Origin: Sabellastarte sp. h YS-2021
Lineage: Eukaryota; Annelida; Polychaeta; Sabellida; Sabellidae
Length of the DNA: 64,000 bases
NCBI GenBank assembly: GCA_964017235.1
Contig: OZ024928.1
Span: forward strand, 4,526,001 to 4,590,000
Reading direction: 5' to 3'
Position 1 is the stretch's first letter, and every line of letters begins with the position of its first letter. Made by a program: the position numbers and the translations under genes. The notes under the pieces are model-generated. The model was not told the origin of the DNA. It worked only from the letters and a program-made list of their open reading frames with translations, and did no database searches. Positions 1 through 10,568 of this stretch are shown here, piece after piece.

Positions 1-5
1 CTTAC

Positions 6-166
6 TTTGTGTCTCTGGCTGCGTAAGGTGCAGGGCGACCTCCTCTTCCGCTAGAACCGGCTCCTCTTCCACCTCGGTAATCGCCTCTACCAGCACCCCG
101 CGAGGCTCCTCTGAACCCCCCGCGTCCTCTGGAAAATGAACCACCTCTTCCTCTGGAATTGTCCAT
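6..166 (-). CDS. First coding exon of an RGG-rich protein (partial)
   Basis: The exon encodes about 53 residues dominated by RG/RGG repeats (RGRGG, GRGGFRG, RGGRGAG), starting with Met at 166-164 in a good initiation context (AACATGG). RGG-rich tails usually bind RNA and are arginine-methylated, so a nucleolar or RNP protein is plausible, but the family cannot be named from this exon. The frame meets TAA at positions 4-2, yet those bases lie inside a splice-donor match (AAA then GTAAG at 5-1), so the exon very likely ends at 6 and continues outside the window. The upstream region has promoter-like motifs. A plain 54-residue ORF is the alternative reading. Confidence 0.6.
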
Positions 167-225
167 GTTGAGAAAAATTATTCCTTTGAAAAGTAGGGAA
201 CCAAAAGAAAAGCCCAAGCTTGCCA

Positions 226-270
226 GTCACGTGGAATATAACACGTGACCTCAACACGTGACATCCGGCC
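226..270 (-). promoter_or_regulatory. Promoter-like cluster of three CACGTG boxes plus a CCGGAT motif
   Basis: Perfect CACGTG palindromes lie at 228-233, 242-247 and 255-260, about 60-95 bp upstream of the RGG exon start codon. Two read GTCACGTG on the gene strand. Beside them, at 261-270, is GGCCGGATGT, an ETS-like core. CACGTG is the E-box bound by USF, MYC/MAX and MITF/TFE factors. Their position just upstream of a start codon suggests a TATA-less promoter. The motifs are visible; binding is inferred. Confidence 0.45.
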
Positions 271-272
271 TT

Positions 273-1199
273 ACTAAGGTCAATAGTAAAAGTGCGACAA
301 CCCTTTCACATTTGTGTGAGGTTGTATACAAATAAAGACCTTTAGTTTGAAAATAAAGTCAAAAGTAATACAATGGTAGAAAACCGTTCTCCAAAATTAC
401 AAGAAAAAATTACAAAATAAAATTACAAGAAACAGTCTATAAATCAATAGTAGAATGCAGGTAAACCAGACTTGAGCAACTGAAATAACATCACCAAACC
501 CAGCAGGTTGGGATGCAACTTCCAAATCAGGTTGAATAACATCATGAAATATGGTTGAAGTTTCTATAGATTTTGCAAAACCTTTTTAGTTTGATTGAAT
601 ATTTGAAATAACTTTGAATCCAATAGTCAAAATGAGATTAAAATATATGTAGTTTTGCAAATTTTTGTTGTTGTTGTTGAATCCGACCTGGTAAAATCAG
701 ACTGAATTTATTGGGTGAAGAAATGGTGAAATATGTTTTGATTTCAGACTTGTAATCTATTACAGCCAATCTATTACTATTACTATTACATTTGAAAAAT
801 TTCAATCTATTACTATTACTATTACTATTACATCGAAGTTGACTCCAATCTATTACTTTTCTATTACTTCTATTACTTTGTTTACAAGTCTGTTTGATTT
901 TTCAAATTGTTTTTCATTGTATCTGATTTTGAAATCTATATAACTCTAACACAGGGTTATTTTTTTTATAGAACCAAGGCATAAATTATTTTATTTTCCA
1001 TTTAGCATTGCAAACTATTGCTTTTCATGTTGCCAGTTAAATTCAAATAATATGTGAATCGGTGATTTTATATTGAAATATTACATTCATGCATATATAA
1101 TGGCTTGTTCATTTAAGACAGTGGTTGCATTGTGTCCGTTCATGATTATGATTTTATATGAGTCATCAGACTGCATCACTTAATATGTGCATATGTTAC
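273..1199. other. AT-rich noncoding stretch
   Basis: No open frame or recognisable gene is present. The stretch is AT-rich and carries an imperfect CTATTA/TTACTA microsatellite near 755-880. It probably includes the distal 5' flank of the RGG gene and ordinary intergenic DNA. Confidence 0.5.
755..880. repeat. Imperfect CTATTA-type microsatellite
   Basis: The hexamer CTATTA and the trimer ATT recur many times in two blocks interrupted by non-repeat bases. This is a simple-sequence repeat with no sign of coding. Confidence 0.7.
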
Positions 1200-1335
1200 A
1201 AGGCAATCTGTGTAACCAGGCATTACACGTAATGACTGAACATTTTAGTCATTTCGCGAAATGCTTAAACAGTTTAGCCATTTCGCGAAATGCCTAGGCA
1301 TTTCACGTAATGACTGAAATATAAGGTTTAGTGTT

Positions 1336-4143
1336 GCGATATGACACTTCAGAAAAAGGATTATGCACTAGCCCTAACTAACCTGGCAAATGATAAATCT
1401 CCAGGCAGTGATGGTTTATCGACAAACTTTTATAAATTTTTTTGGCCAGACATAAATGACTTATTAATAGACAGTTATAATTATACATTTGAAAGTAAAG
1501 GTCTTTCACAGGAACAAAAGCTAGCTGTCATAAACTTAATTCCCAAAAAAGACAAAGATCTTCGATACCTAAAAAACTGGAGACCAGTAAGCTTGCTTAA
1601 CACAGATTATAAGATTTTGGCAAAAGCTCTAGCTAACAGATTGCAAAAAGTTATTGGACACCTAATATGTGAAGATCAAGTTGGCTACATAAAGGGAAGA
1701 TACATTGGAGAAGCAATAAGAACCATTGAAGATATTATTCTTTTAACAAAAGAACAAAACACCCCAGGATTTATCACATTAATAGATTTTGAAAAAGCAT
1801 TCGATAGCATAGAATGGCCATTCCTCTTTAAATGCCCAGAAAAATTTAACTTTGGCCCTGTTTTCACATCATGGATTCGTATCTTATACACAAACATAAA
1901 ATCATGTGTGGGAAACAATGGATATTATTCAGAAATGTTTGAAATTTCCAGATCTATTAGACAAGGCTGCCCCCTCTCAGCTTTACTCTTTATTTTAGTA
2001 GCAGAAATCCTAGCCATTTCAATACGGGAAACAAAGAAAATCAAAGGTATAAAATTCCAAAATTATGAATTCAAAATTGCCCAACTTACAGACGACACTA
2101 CTTTGTTTTTACAAGATTTAAGGTCTGTGTCAGAAAGTATTTCCCTATTTAATGATTTTGCGACTATTTCAGGATTACGGTTAAATTTGGAAAAAACTGA
2201 AATTATACCAATAGGATTCAATCTTCAAAAAAATATTAAACTGCCAAATGAGCTAGATAAACTGAAATATAAAGAAGGCGCCTTTAAAACACTGGGCATA
2301 TGGTTCTCAAATGAGCCCCAAAAATGTAAGCTTTTAAATTTTGAAGACAAAATAAAAAAAATTGAGCAACTTGTGAACATATGGTCAACACGAAATTTGT
2401 CCCTAAAGGGCAAAGTCACAATTTTAAAATCCTTAATAGTCTCACAGTTTTCCTTCTTATTTAATACTATATATACACCAGTGGAAATTCTACACAAAAT
2501 AGATAAAATAATATTTTCTTTCTTATGGAATAATAAACCAGCTAAAGTTAAAAGAAGTACTATAGTAAGTAGCATACGAAATGGTGGTTTAAAAATGCCA
2601 GATATATATTCAATAAATGAAACAAGCAAGATTCTGTGGATTAAAAAGATATCAAACAATGTAAATTGTAAATGGGCAAGTCTTATGTTGAGTCTACTTA
2701 ACCTGAATCCCATAGAGTTGAGACATAAATTAAACTATAATCTTATTGAAAAGGGTAAAAGTAGTTTTCACAAACAGATATTAGAAAGTTGGGTAAAGCT
2801 CAACCTTTTCACACCGTCTAATGACGTAGAGGTATTAAATGAATATATTTTCAATTCAAATCTGTTTCTATGTGAAAATAAAGTACTGAAACCAAACTCA
2901 TTTGGCCTAGCTAATACTAATGATAACTATGATATAAAACTTATTGATTTGTTAGACTCAGCCACAGGCAAAACTTTAGATATTGCAACCCTGAATCAGA
3001 AAATGAACTGGAATCTAAACTTTTTCCAATATATCAGGATTAAAAGCTTTATCTCCGTTCCATGGATAGAAGATTTACTAATACTTCCTATAGTTAGAGG
3101 AAAAAAAATTGCCGAATGAAGTTTATATAAAAGTAAATAGCAAATTGAAAGCGATTGTAAAAGTGAAAACTGTTGAAATTTATCAAGAACTTGTCACAAG
3201 AGTATCAAGGCCACCGACATCAACAGCAATATGGGTAAACTTGTTTCCTTTCTTGGAAAAGCACGAGTGGTCTGTCTCTTTTGAACTACCATATAAAATT
3301 TTAAGAGAACCTTATTTTCAGAGTTTTCAGTATAAAATCCTTCATCGAATTGTAAATTGTGGAGATAATTTATTTAAATGGAATATAATTGATAGTCCAA
3401 AATGCCACTATTGTACCCTTATTGATACAATAGAACACCACTTCTACTATTGTGAAGTAAGTCAGGCTTTCTGGGAAAATTTAGAAATGAAACTGAAAGA
3501 CATATATGACACAGAACTAAAGCTCTCAATATGTGACATATTGTTAGGTTTAAATTTAGAAAATTCCTCATTGTCACATTGTATTAATACAGTAATTATC
3601 TGGGGAAAATGGTATATAAATAAAAACAAAAATTTACATAATTCAGTCTACATAAATGATTTTTTGAAAATAATCAAATCCAAATTACAAATTCTAGAAA
3701 AAGTGTACAGTAAAGAAAAGAAAATTAAAAAATTTAACAAAATATATAAAAGATTGTGTGATAGTTTATAGTGCTTATAGCATTCTTCTGGGGCAACAAG
3801 GGTTGATTCATGTCTTATGTCTTGTTGTGTTTGTTATTTTTGTGTTAAAAAGTTAAAAAATATTTTATTTTTTCCTTTTTTCCAAAAGAGATGCAACAGT
3901 TGACTTATTGAAGTTGTAATTTATACTACTACTACTTACTGATTGTAATATTTATTTGATTTTGTAATTTTTCTTTGTATACAGCACATTTATATCATAC
4001 TATTTACATATATATCATACTGTGTATGATAAGCACTGTTTAGTTTTGATGGTGGGTTTGGTATCTTCGCCCACCCAAAACATTAGCACAATTGTTAAAA
4101 AAGGATAAATAAAATTATCAAAAAAAAAAAAAAAAAAAAAAAA
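1336..4143 (+). mobile_element. 5'-truncated L1/Tx1-like LINE insertion with poly(A) and target duplication
   Basis: The insertion is bounded by the 13-bp direct repeat AAGGTTTAGTGTT at 1323-1335 and 4144-4156. It ends in an A run (about 4120-4143) after a 3' UTR of about 350 bp. It starts abruptly in the reverse-transcriptase region, so the 5' UTR, ORF1 and endonuclease are missing, as expected from incomplete target-primed reverse transcription. It sits next to the inner end of the left TIR of the surrounding DNA element and is therefore younger than it. Confidence 0.85.
1341..3771 (+). pseudogene. LINE ORF2 remnant: reverse transcriptase and C-terminal Cys/His region
   Basis: The first frame (1341-3119, 592 codons) carries RT motifs: NWRPVSLLNTDYK near residues 79-91, LIDFEKAFDS near 147-156 and IRQGCPLSALLF near 207-217. 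The catalytic-loop position reads QLTDDTTLFL near 248-257, where this clade normally has QYADDTTLFL, so the active site looks damaged. The frame shifts in an A8 run at about 3102-3109 and the C-terminal part continues at 3109-3771, including a CHYC...EHHFYYC cysteine/histidine cluster. The Met at 1341 is fortuitous, since the element is 5' truncated. The RT style matches the L1/Tx1 group. Confidence 0.85.
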
Positions 4144-4156
4144 AAGGTTTAGTGTT

Positions 4157-5100
4157 ACACAGATTTCAGGCAATCTGTGTAATCATCTTTTTAAAGTGCC
4201 TTTTTGATAGAAAATGATTATTTCTTGCTATAAGAAATTCATGATGTAGTTTTAAACATATGGAAATTAATGAAGATATAAATTTTTGCATAAATTAGTA
4301 AAATAGTTTTATTATATAGTCATTCATAATGATACATTTCATACTTTGTCTCATTTAACAAATAAGAAGGGTACTACATCCAAATCATTTTTTAGTTCTT
4401 GGTGTATCATCTAATGTTATTATGTGGGTTCTTTAACTATATCAAATACTTAAAGTTTGTGTGCAGTTTTCAAGCAGTCTGTGTGACTATCTTTTCAAAA
4501 AATTGATTGATAGGATGTGTTATTTCTTGTCAATACAAGCAATTCAAGTTGTAGTTTTAACTGTATGGCATGTAATTAAGGTACATTTTGACATCTCTTG
4601 TACTTTTTTGTATAATTGAATAAATAAATGAGCAGTTTTGCAATGTGATCAATAATAGTCATATATTCTATAACTCTTTTAATTTAGTTGTAAGAAGGGC
4701 AAAAAGGTCCAGTTCTTTTTATTTTTGTTTTTTTTTCAAGAGAGTTTGTTTTCTGGTCTTGTTATGTGGGGGTCTTCATTAATTACTTGAAACTAATGCA
4801 GAAAACTTTGATGTTAATCCTGTTTGATGAAACAAGCTTAACTGCAATTAGGACTCCACAACCTATTTTAGCATTCAATCACTCAGCCTGAGTTTGTTAG
4901 ACAAAAGTGAGTATTCTGCACAAATACCCCCAGTGAAGGTACTAGCAGCTTTGATGTATTGACATAATATTTTATGCGAAAGCATCAAAGGTGCAAGAAC
5001 ATGAGAAAGGATTTAATGAGTTAAAACTCACTTGTGGGCAGTCTTTTAGTTGAAATAACTGATATAATTTCTTGAGAAGACTGATTACTGATATATTACT
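4157..5100. repeat. Interior of the TIR element with two diverged direct repeats
   Basis: Two diverged copies of about 110-300 bp start near 4165 and 4470. Both begin with a CAGGCAATCTGTGTAA/CAAGCAGTCTGTGTGA motif, continue with an ATTATTTCTTG block, then ATGTAGTTTTAAAC/TTGTAGTTTTAACT. They echo the terminal repeat of the host element. No coding potential is seen. Confidence 0.45.
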
Positions 5101-5196
5101 CAGTAAAACTTTTGAGCTATTCAAGAAACATAAAACTGATAAAGTTCTCAGTAAAACTTTTGAGCTATTCAAGAAACATAAAACTGATAAAGTTCT
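5101..5196. repeat. Perfect 48-bp tandem duplication
   Basis: The 48-bp unit beginning CAGTAAAACTTTTGAGC occurs twice back to back (5101-5148 and 5149-5196) without mismatch, which indicates a recent duplication. It is not in a credible gene. Confidence 0.9.
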
Positions 5197-5348
5197 GATA
5201 CCAAATAGCAGTATAATACAATGATTGAGGATCTGAAATTAGATACCAGTTCTACAGAAGTTTTATGTGTGAGGACAGATTCTCTGTTGGGATATTTAAG
5301 GACAGTCATATAGAGTTTCAGTGCTTACTTTGTTCACAGAACAATGTA

Positions 5349-5597
5349 GGGGCCACGGTGGCAGAGTGGTGACACTCTCGCCTCCCACCTCTGAGGCTGG
5401 GGTTCAATCCCCGTCATGGCATAAAGTGGGAAAGCTGGTAGTTGCTTGCCGTTGGTCGGCAGTTTACAGTACAGAACCCTAGCGAACTCTATGTACTGGT
5501 TTCCCCTGCCCTTCCAACTACCCGTCATGATATGACCTGTACAGTGTTGAAAGTGACGTAAAACCCCAAATAAAATAAAAAAATAAATAAAAACACG
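5349..5597 (+). mobile_element. tRNA-derived SINE, family 1, full-length
   Basis: The 5' head has Pol III promoter-like boxes, A box GTGGCAGAGTGG and B box GGTTCAATCCC, followed by a conserved body (CTGGTAGTTGCTTGCCGTTG, CAGTTTACAGTACAGAACC) and a tail reading GACGTAAAACCCCAAATAAA. Direct repeats GAACAATGTA flank it at 5339-5348 and 5598-5607. Other copies lie at 11761, 37270 and 41785, with an old one at 44540. It would be mobilised by a LINE that recognises the tail. Confidence 0.9.
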
Positions 5598-6011
5598 GAA
5601 CAATGTATGTGTAATAAGAGTAACCTGTTGATGAGAACAACATTATGGTTAACATTCTCTAGTATTTGTAATTGTGTATTATTATATTTTCTGGATACAT
5701 TGCATGCATAGATAAACATATCAGTAACAAAACAGTTTCAATAAAATGAGGTATTTTAATCATTATACCATTTTCATTATAGTTGGTCATGAATGGACAT
5801 AAAATATATTTTCTATGTAAACAACAATAAAAAATATGTTCAGGCATTACGCGTATATAATGCCTAGAGCTCATTTTTAGCAATTACGTGAAATGCCTAG
5901 GCATTTCACAAAATGGCTAAACTGTTTAGGCATTTCATGAAATGACTGAAATGTTCAGTCATTACGTGTAATGCCTGGTTACACAGATTGCCTCTAACAC
6001 ATATATATGTC

Positions 6012-6180
6012 ATGGTAGAAAGTCCAATCTGGTAGAATTTCAAATTCTACTAGTAGAAAGTCCAATTGGAGTTATTACCAGTAGAAAATACAATTGGACT
6101 TTCTACCAACATAAACTTAGTAAAAAGTCCAATTGGAGTTTCTACTGGTAGAAAGTACAATCTAGGAGATTTGGGTATTG
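6012..6180. repeat. Palindromic MITE-like repeat (GGTAGAAAGTCCAAT family), copy 1
   Basis: The repeat is built from inverted copies of GGTAGAAAGTCCAATTGG, giving nested palindromes. A related copy lies at 13236-13340. No ORF is present. It is probably a miniature inverted-repeat element with TA-rich flanks. Confidence 0.6.
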
Positions 6181-6566
6181 CTCGGGAGTCCAAAATTTAA
6201 TAAACTTGTTAAATATTCCAATCTCAGAGATTTAGGTACTTCTCTGTGTACCAAAATGTAATCTTTGTAGAAACTCCATATAAGCTTGAAAGAAAGTCCG
6301 ACGGAAACACAAACAGTGGGCCTTCTATCCATATAAATCTGTCATCTAAGGTGCAACTTTCATAAATGAAGAAAATGCATATTAAAATTTTTTTTTTACT
6401 GTAACACAGATATACAGACATGACAGAAACTGAAATTTTCAGTCTATTTCAAAAATTTTACCATCAGCATCAAATCCCATCACCGGTTTTAGCCAATTAA
6501 ATTTTGACAGCAGTCACTTTCTACATGGCATTTAGTTGACCTATTAAGTCCTATGCTTCTGGTCCT

Positions 6567-7568
6567 ATGATTGATCTACTGGAAAATGAATTAAAAGCTA
6601 CTGAAAGAGAAAATCAACTTTTAAAGGAGCAGTTAATTAGCCAAGAGTGGTATTCAAGACGTGACAACTTAATTTTTGAAGGGCTCAAAGAATGTTCAGA
6701 TGAAACAACTGATACTGTACTGAAAAAGTTTTTCTGTTCAGTGCTTGGCTTACAGCAGAAAGAATGTCAGGATCTAATGATATCAAGGTGTCATAGGAAA
6801 ATCACATGAAAAAGACAAACCAATTGCAAGGGCGATTTATAGCAAGGTTTATACTGGAGTAAGACAAGAATAAGATTTTGAACAAGAAAACATTGCTGAA
6901 AAACACTACTCTTGTTATCCGTGAAGACTTCCCTGTTGAAGTGACCAATAGGAGAAAGTTAATGGTGTCACTATTTCTTGAAGCTAAAAAACAAGATACA
7001 ATAGCAAAATTAGTAGCAGACAGAGAAAGTCTACTCTTATCAGCAAGCCCACGAGCTGGCTCAGATACTTCCCTTTTATGACAATGACAATAATAATAAT
7101 AATAATAACTTCTTCCCAAGCACTATTAAATATAGAGGTGCAACATATAACTGTAGTGAGCAGTTATATCAGCATGGATTATGCTTATTATGCTTATTCC
7201 ATGGGACATCCCAAGCAGCACATTCTATTATGCTACAATCAGAACCGGTTGAGATGAAAAGGATTGGTAGAAAGGTGGCATTGGAAAATGTGGACAGGAA
7301 GAAGCAGTGGCTACAAAGCAAAGGAAGAAATGTTATGAAGACAGCAGAAAACCTGAAGTTTTCTCAGAACCATGCCCTATGTGATGAGCTGAAAAAGACA
7401 GCAGAAACCTTTGTGGAGGCCAACCAGTATGACAGGACCTGGGGTGTGGGCCTTGCCATCTCAGACAAAGGTGTGCTAAATCCAGCAGAGTGGAAAGGGA
7501 GCCACTGGCTGGGAGTTATTGCTACAGAAGTGAGGGATGAACTATTGAAAATAGATAAGAAAATGTAG
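6567..7568 (+). pseudogene. LINE ORF1-like protein followed by a NADAR domain, frameshifted
   Basis: Three consecutive frames read collinearly. At 6567-6809 there is a coiled-coil start (ENELKATERENQLLKEQL) and an L1-ORF1 RRM-type segment (SRRDNLIFEGLKE, ISRCHR). At 6878-7081 the ORF1 C-terminal domain follows (VIREDFPVEVTNRRKLM). From about 7074 to 7568 there is an open NADAR (YbiA-like) domain: FFPSTIKYRGATYNCSEQLY near its start, then FSQNHALCDELKKTAETFVE and YDRTWGVGL. NADAR proteins are N-glycosidases acting on ADP-ribosyl compounds, including ADP-ribosylated guanine in nucleic acids. At least two frameshifts break the gene. No reverse transcriptase is adjacent. Whether the two parts were one protein is inferred from order, strand and close spacing. 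Confidence 0.65.
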
Positions 7569-8330
7569 GACTATAAATAAGTATGTATTCATATGTAATT
7601 TTGCACTTACTGTATTTTAAAATATATTAACATTCATTAAATATCTGTCTGAGTGATGATTATAGTTTTTTTTTGTTTGTTATTAGTAAATGAACATAAG
7701 GTAAACTGAAAGATCACTTAAAGTCACTTGCATATTGAAAGAATGTGGGACACTAAAAAAAATAATGCAAGAAATTTCAGTTGATACTATAAGCTGCTTA
7801 CACTCCCTGTTCAAGTAAGGAAAGTTGATAACTATTGGTAATAATTAATTTTATGGATGTTAACATAATATAAAAAACACTAAATGGTATTGACTAACAG
7901 TTTATACTATAAGCAGCTGGTTCTTCCTGCTCGTGTTGTAAAGCTTGATATCTGCCGATAATTTTTACTCTCAAGGATGGTTACACGACATATCATATCA
8001 TACATTTAAATATACTGATATTTATTAAAAGTTCAGACCACTATGGGATTTTAATTGGTAAGAATAATAAATTTAAGACTAAACTAAGACTAATATTCAG
8101 TATTAGATGTGTGTAAAACAAAGTGTTAGCTGTGTAATTTGAAATAATGGACTAATGATCAGTAATCAGTGTGATGTTATCCTTGAAATTTTCAGCCAGT
8201 TATAATTTGCAAGACTTTGTAAAACTTAATGTAACATTACATCTCAAGAATGGTCACTCAACATGGCATAAAACACAGGATATGTGCAACATATATTAGT
8301 ACTTAATAAAAATTCACCTGACTATGGGAA
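7569..8330. repeat. AT-rich noncoding DNA with degenerate tandem units
   Basis: A motif TATACTATAAGCWGCTK followed by CTYCCTGYTC recurs near 7788 and 7906, spaced about 118 bp. Looser echoes such as GACTATGGGA continue to about 8330. This looks like an old decayed tandem repeat. No gene is seen. Confidence 0.35.
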
Positions 8331-8860
8331 CCCAGATAGCATGCCGCCGTCGGACCGACGTTGGCTGTTGGTCGCAAGGTCGGCAGATTTTGCTGACGTT
8401 GGGCCGACGTTGGGCCAACGGCTGACTGCCAACCACAGCTCTGGTTATATATCTCTACATTTTGCCGACGTTGGGCCGACGTTGGGCCAACGGTGGATTT
8501 TTATTCAAGATGGTGGCGAGCAATAATAGGGGATTTTGTGAAACTTAGTAAAAAATTATTTATTATGGTATGTCTAAAAATCATATTTCAGTGAGCCCAC
8601 AAATTTTAACCAACTATTTCATAATTTTAGAAATAAAAATAACATTCTCATTATAAATTCACACTGAAAAAGTTGTTTATGGACAATCTGATTGGTCGAT
8701 GCCATACAATGAGTAATTTTTTTTCGGTGGCTTGCCGACGTTGGGCCAACGTCGGGCCGCCGGTCAAAAAGCTGTTGGGCCAACGTCGGCAGCCATCGTC
8801 GGGCCGACGGATGTGCCGACGTTGGCCCGACGTTGGCCCAACGTCAGCATGCTATCTGGG
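8331..8860. mobile_element. 530-bp MITE with CCCAGATAGCATGC terminal inverted repeats
   Basis: Perfect 14-bp inverted ends CCCAGATAGCATGC / GCATGCTATCTGGG bound the element. Both subterminal parts are GC-rich arrays of GCCGACGTTGGGCC-type units in opposite orientations, separated by an AT-rich core. Flanks read GAA and AAT, allowing a 2-bp AA duplication. No transposase frame is present, so it is non-autonomous. The ORFs across it are artefacts of the repeats. Confidence 0.8.
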
Positions 8861-10547
8861 AATTCATTTATATTATATAAATTCAACACTAAATGACATG
8901 TAGTATCAAATGTGTATAAAAGATGCTCAGTAATTAATGTGATATTATCCATGGCGTTATGAGCCCTGAATATATGTCATTTATTACAGTTTGAAAGCTG
9001 GTTATGATATTCAACATACTTCGATTATGAAAGTCCTAAAACAAAATACATTGTCCTTATATATATGTGGATATGTTTGTGGCTATGATATTTCTAAGGA
9101 CATCTAAGTAAATTTTAGATGTTTGATGCATGCTATGTAAAGGTAACAGGAAAAAGCCACAAATTATATCCAGTTTTTCACACAGTTATTATAATATATG
9201 TTGTGTGTGATAGACTTTGACCTTGCACTAAGGTGTGTTATGACATTGTTAAGTAAAATTATACATCAAATATTAGTAATGGAAAAAATGCTATTAGTAA
9301 GCAAAGTGAAATATTTTTTTATAGTTGGATTTGAACAGTCTCCAGGTTTATGTATATACTATGCCACAATACACTTGTACTTGTCTTATGCGTATTCCTA
9401 AGTGTGACATTACAACAAATTTAAATGTGTTTAAATTTTAAAAGTTTTTATAAATTTAAACATAAATAGCAAACTAATTGCAGCAGCCAGCATTAATATA
9501 TGAGAAATATAATAATGAGTTACTTTGTTACAATAAATGGAAGCAGTTGTGTGATGCATATGGGCTTATGTGTGTGGAAATGGTATTTAAAATACTTCTG
9601 CATGAAAGGTCCCAAATCAATGTAACCTTGTCCCAAACAATATAGAACACATACATTTCTTTCACTGGTAAAGTTTGTCAGCTGGTTCATATTTTCAAAG
9701 ATGGTTGTTCAATAAATATGCAGATATGTTTGATATATATCAGGGACCTAATATGCTAGAATGTACTTGTTTTATGTAGACTCATATGTGCAACACTGCC
9801 TAAGTTTTTTAAAGGATACATGGATAACTGTTTATGGTAGTAAAATTAACAAATGTGACACTTTTTTCCCCCAAAAAAGGTACATAGATAACGCATTTAT
9901 TATAGTTGCATTATTACTCAAGAAATACAGGGGGTATGTGTTTATGTTTATGCACAGTATGTGGAAATTATTGAATTTTAAAATATATGAAATGCACACT
10001 AATTATAGCAGCTAGTACTGAAGAATAAGAGAGACATCTTGGTAAATAATTTTCAAGTTTGTTGTAATCCATGTAAAGGACACTAATTATTTATACCAGA
10101 GTTGAATAGTATCTGAACAGACATAATTATGAAAAGTCTATGTGTGTGTAGTCTAATAATGTTCCTTTTAAATAATAAACCATTTCTCAGAGACCAACGT
10201 CAAACAGGTGTGTATATAAATGAAAATAGAAAACTAACCACTAATAATTTTCCATGTAATTTCTCCATTCTTTTTTTAATCATCTTTTTTTACCCTTTTG
10301 ACTTGTAGCAATAAATATTACTATGTGTATTCTGTGTACTTGTCTTTGTGTATCATCTGTTCATCTGTGTAGCTTATGTACTTGTAATTTTGTTTTTTTT
10401 CGTTCTTTGCCATATTATTCATTGTGTGAAAACTAAACTAAAACATTGTGTTGTTTGTAGGCTATATTTAAACTATGTTAACTGTAAAGTTGTAGCTAGC
10501 ACGTCATATTTCGTTATGGTGTATGTTACAAGAAAATATAAATTTAC
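8861..10547. other. AT-rich intergenic stretch with weak degenerate repeats
   Basis: Short open frames have no recognisable domain and biased, low-complexity composition. Weak echoes of the 7.6-8.3 kb units occur (for example ATTAATGTGATATTATCC). Nothing supports a gene. Confidence 0.4.
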
Positions 10548-10568
10548 AAATCTTTTTGCGTTATTATA

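Larger units (their letters stand above)
1200..5994. mobile_element. TIR-bounded DNA element interrupted by a LINE and a SINE
   Basis: Roughly 112 bp at 1201-1312 recur, inverted and with few mismatches, at 5884-5993. The shared arms begin GGCAATCTGTGTAACC and contain 14-bp palindromes such as CATTTCGCGAAATG and CATTACACGTAATG. The outer flanks are TTA on the left and TAA on the right, consistent with a short target duplication but not diagnostic. Inside lie a LINE at 1336-4143 and a SINE at 5349-5597, so the original element was about 1.7 kb. No transposase is visible, so it is probably non-autonomous. The motif GGCAATCTGTGTAA recurs inside at about 4173. Confidence 0.6.

Noticed and set aside
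2225-2713. Minus-strand 162-codon ORF
   Set aside because: It is a shadow of the LINE RT frame on the plus strand.
5349-5425. A tRNA gene at the SINE head
   Set aside because: Pol III boxes are present but the sequence continues into a repeated SINE body with target duplications, and the cloverleaf is poor.
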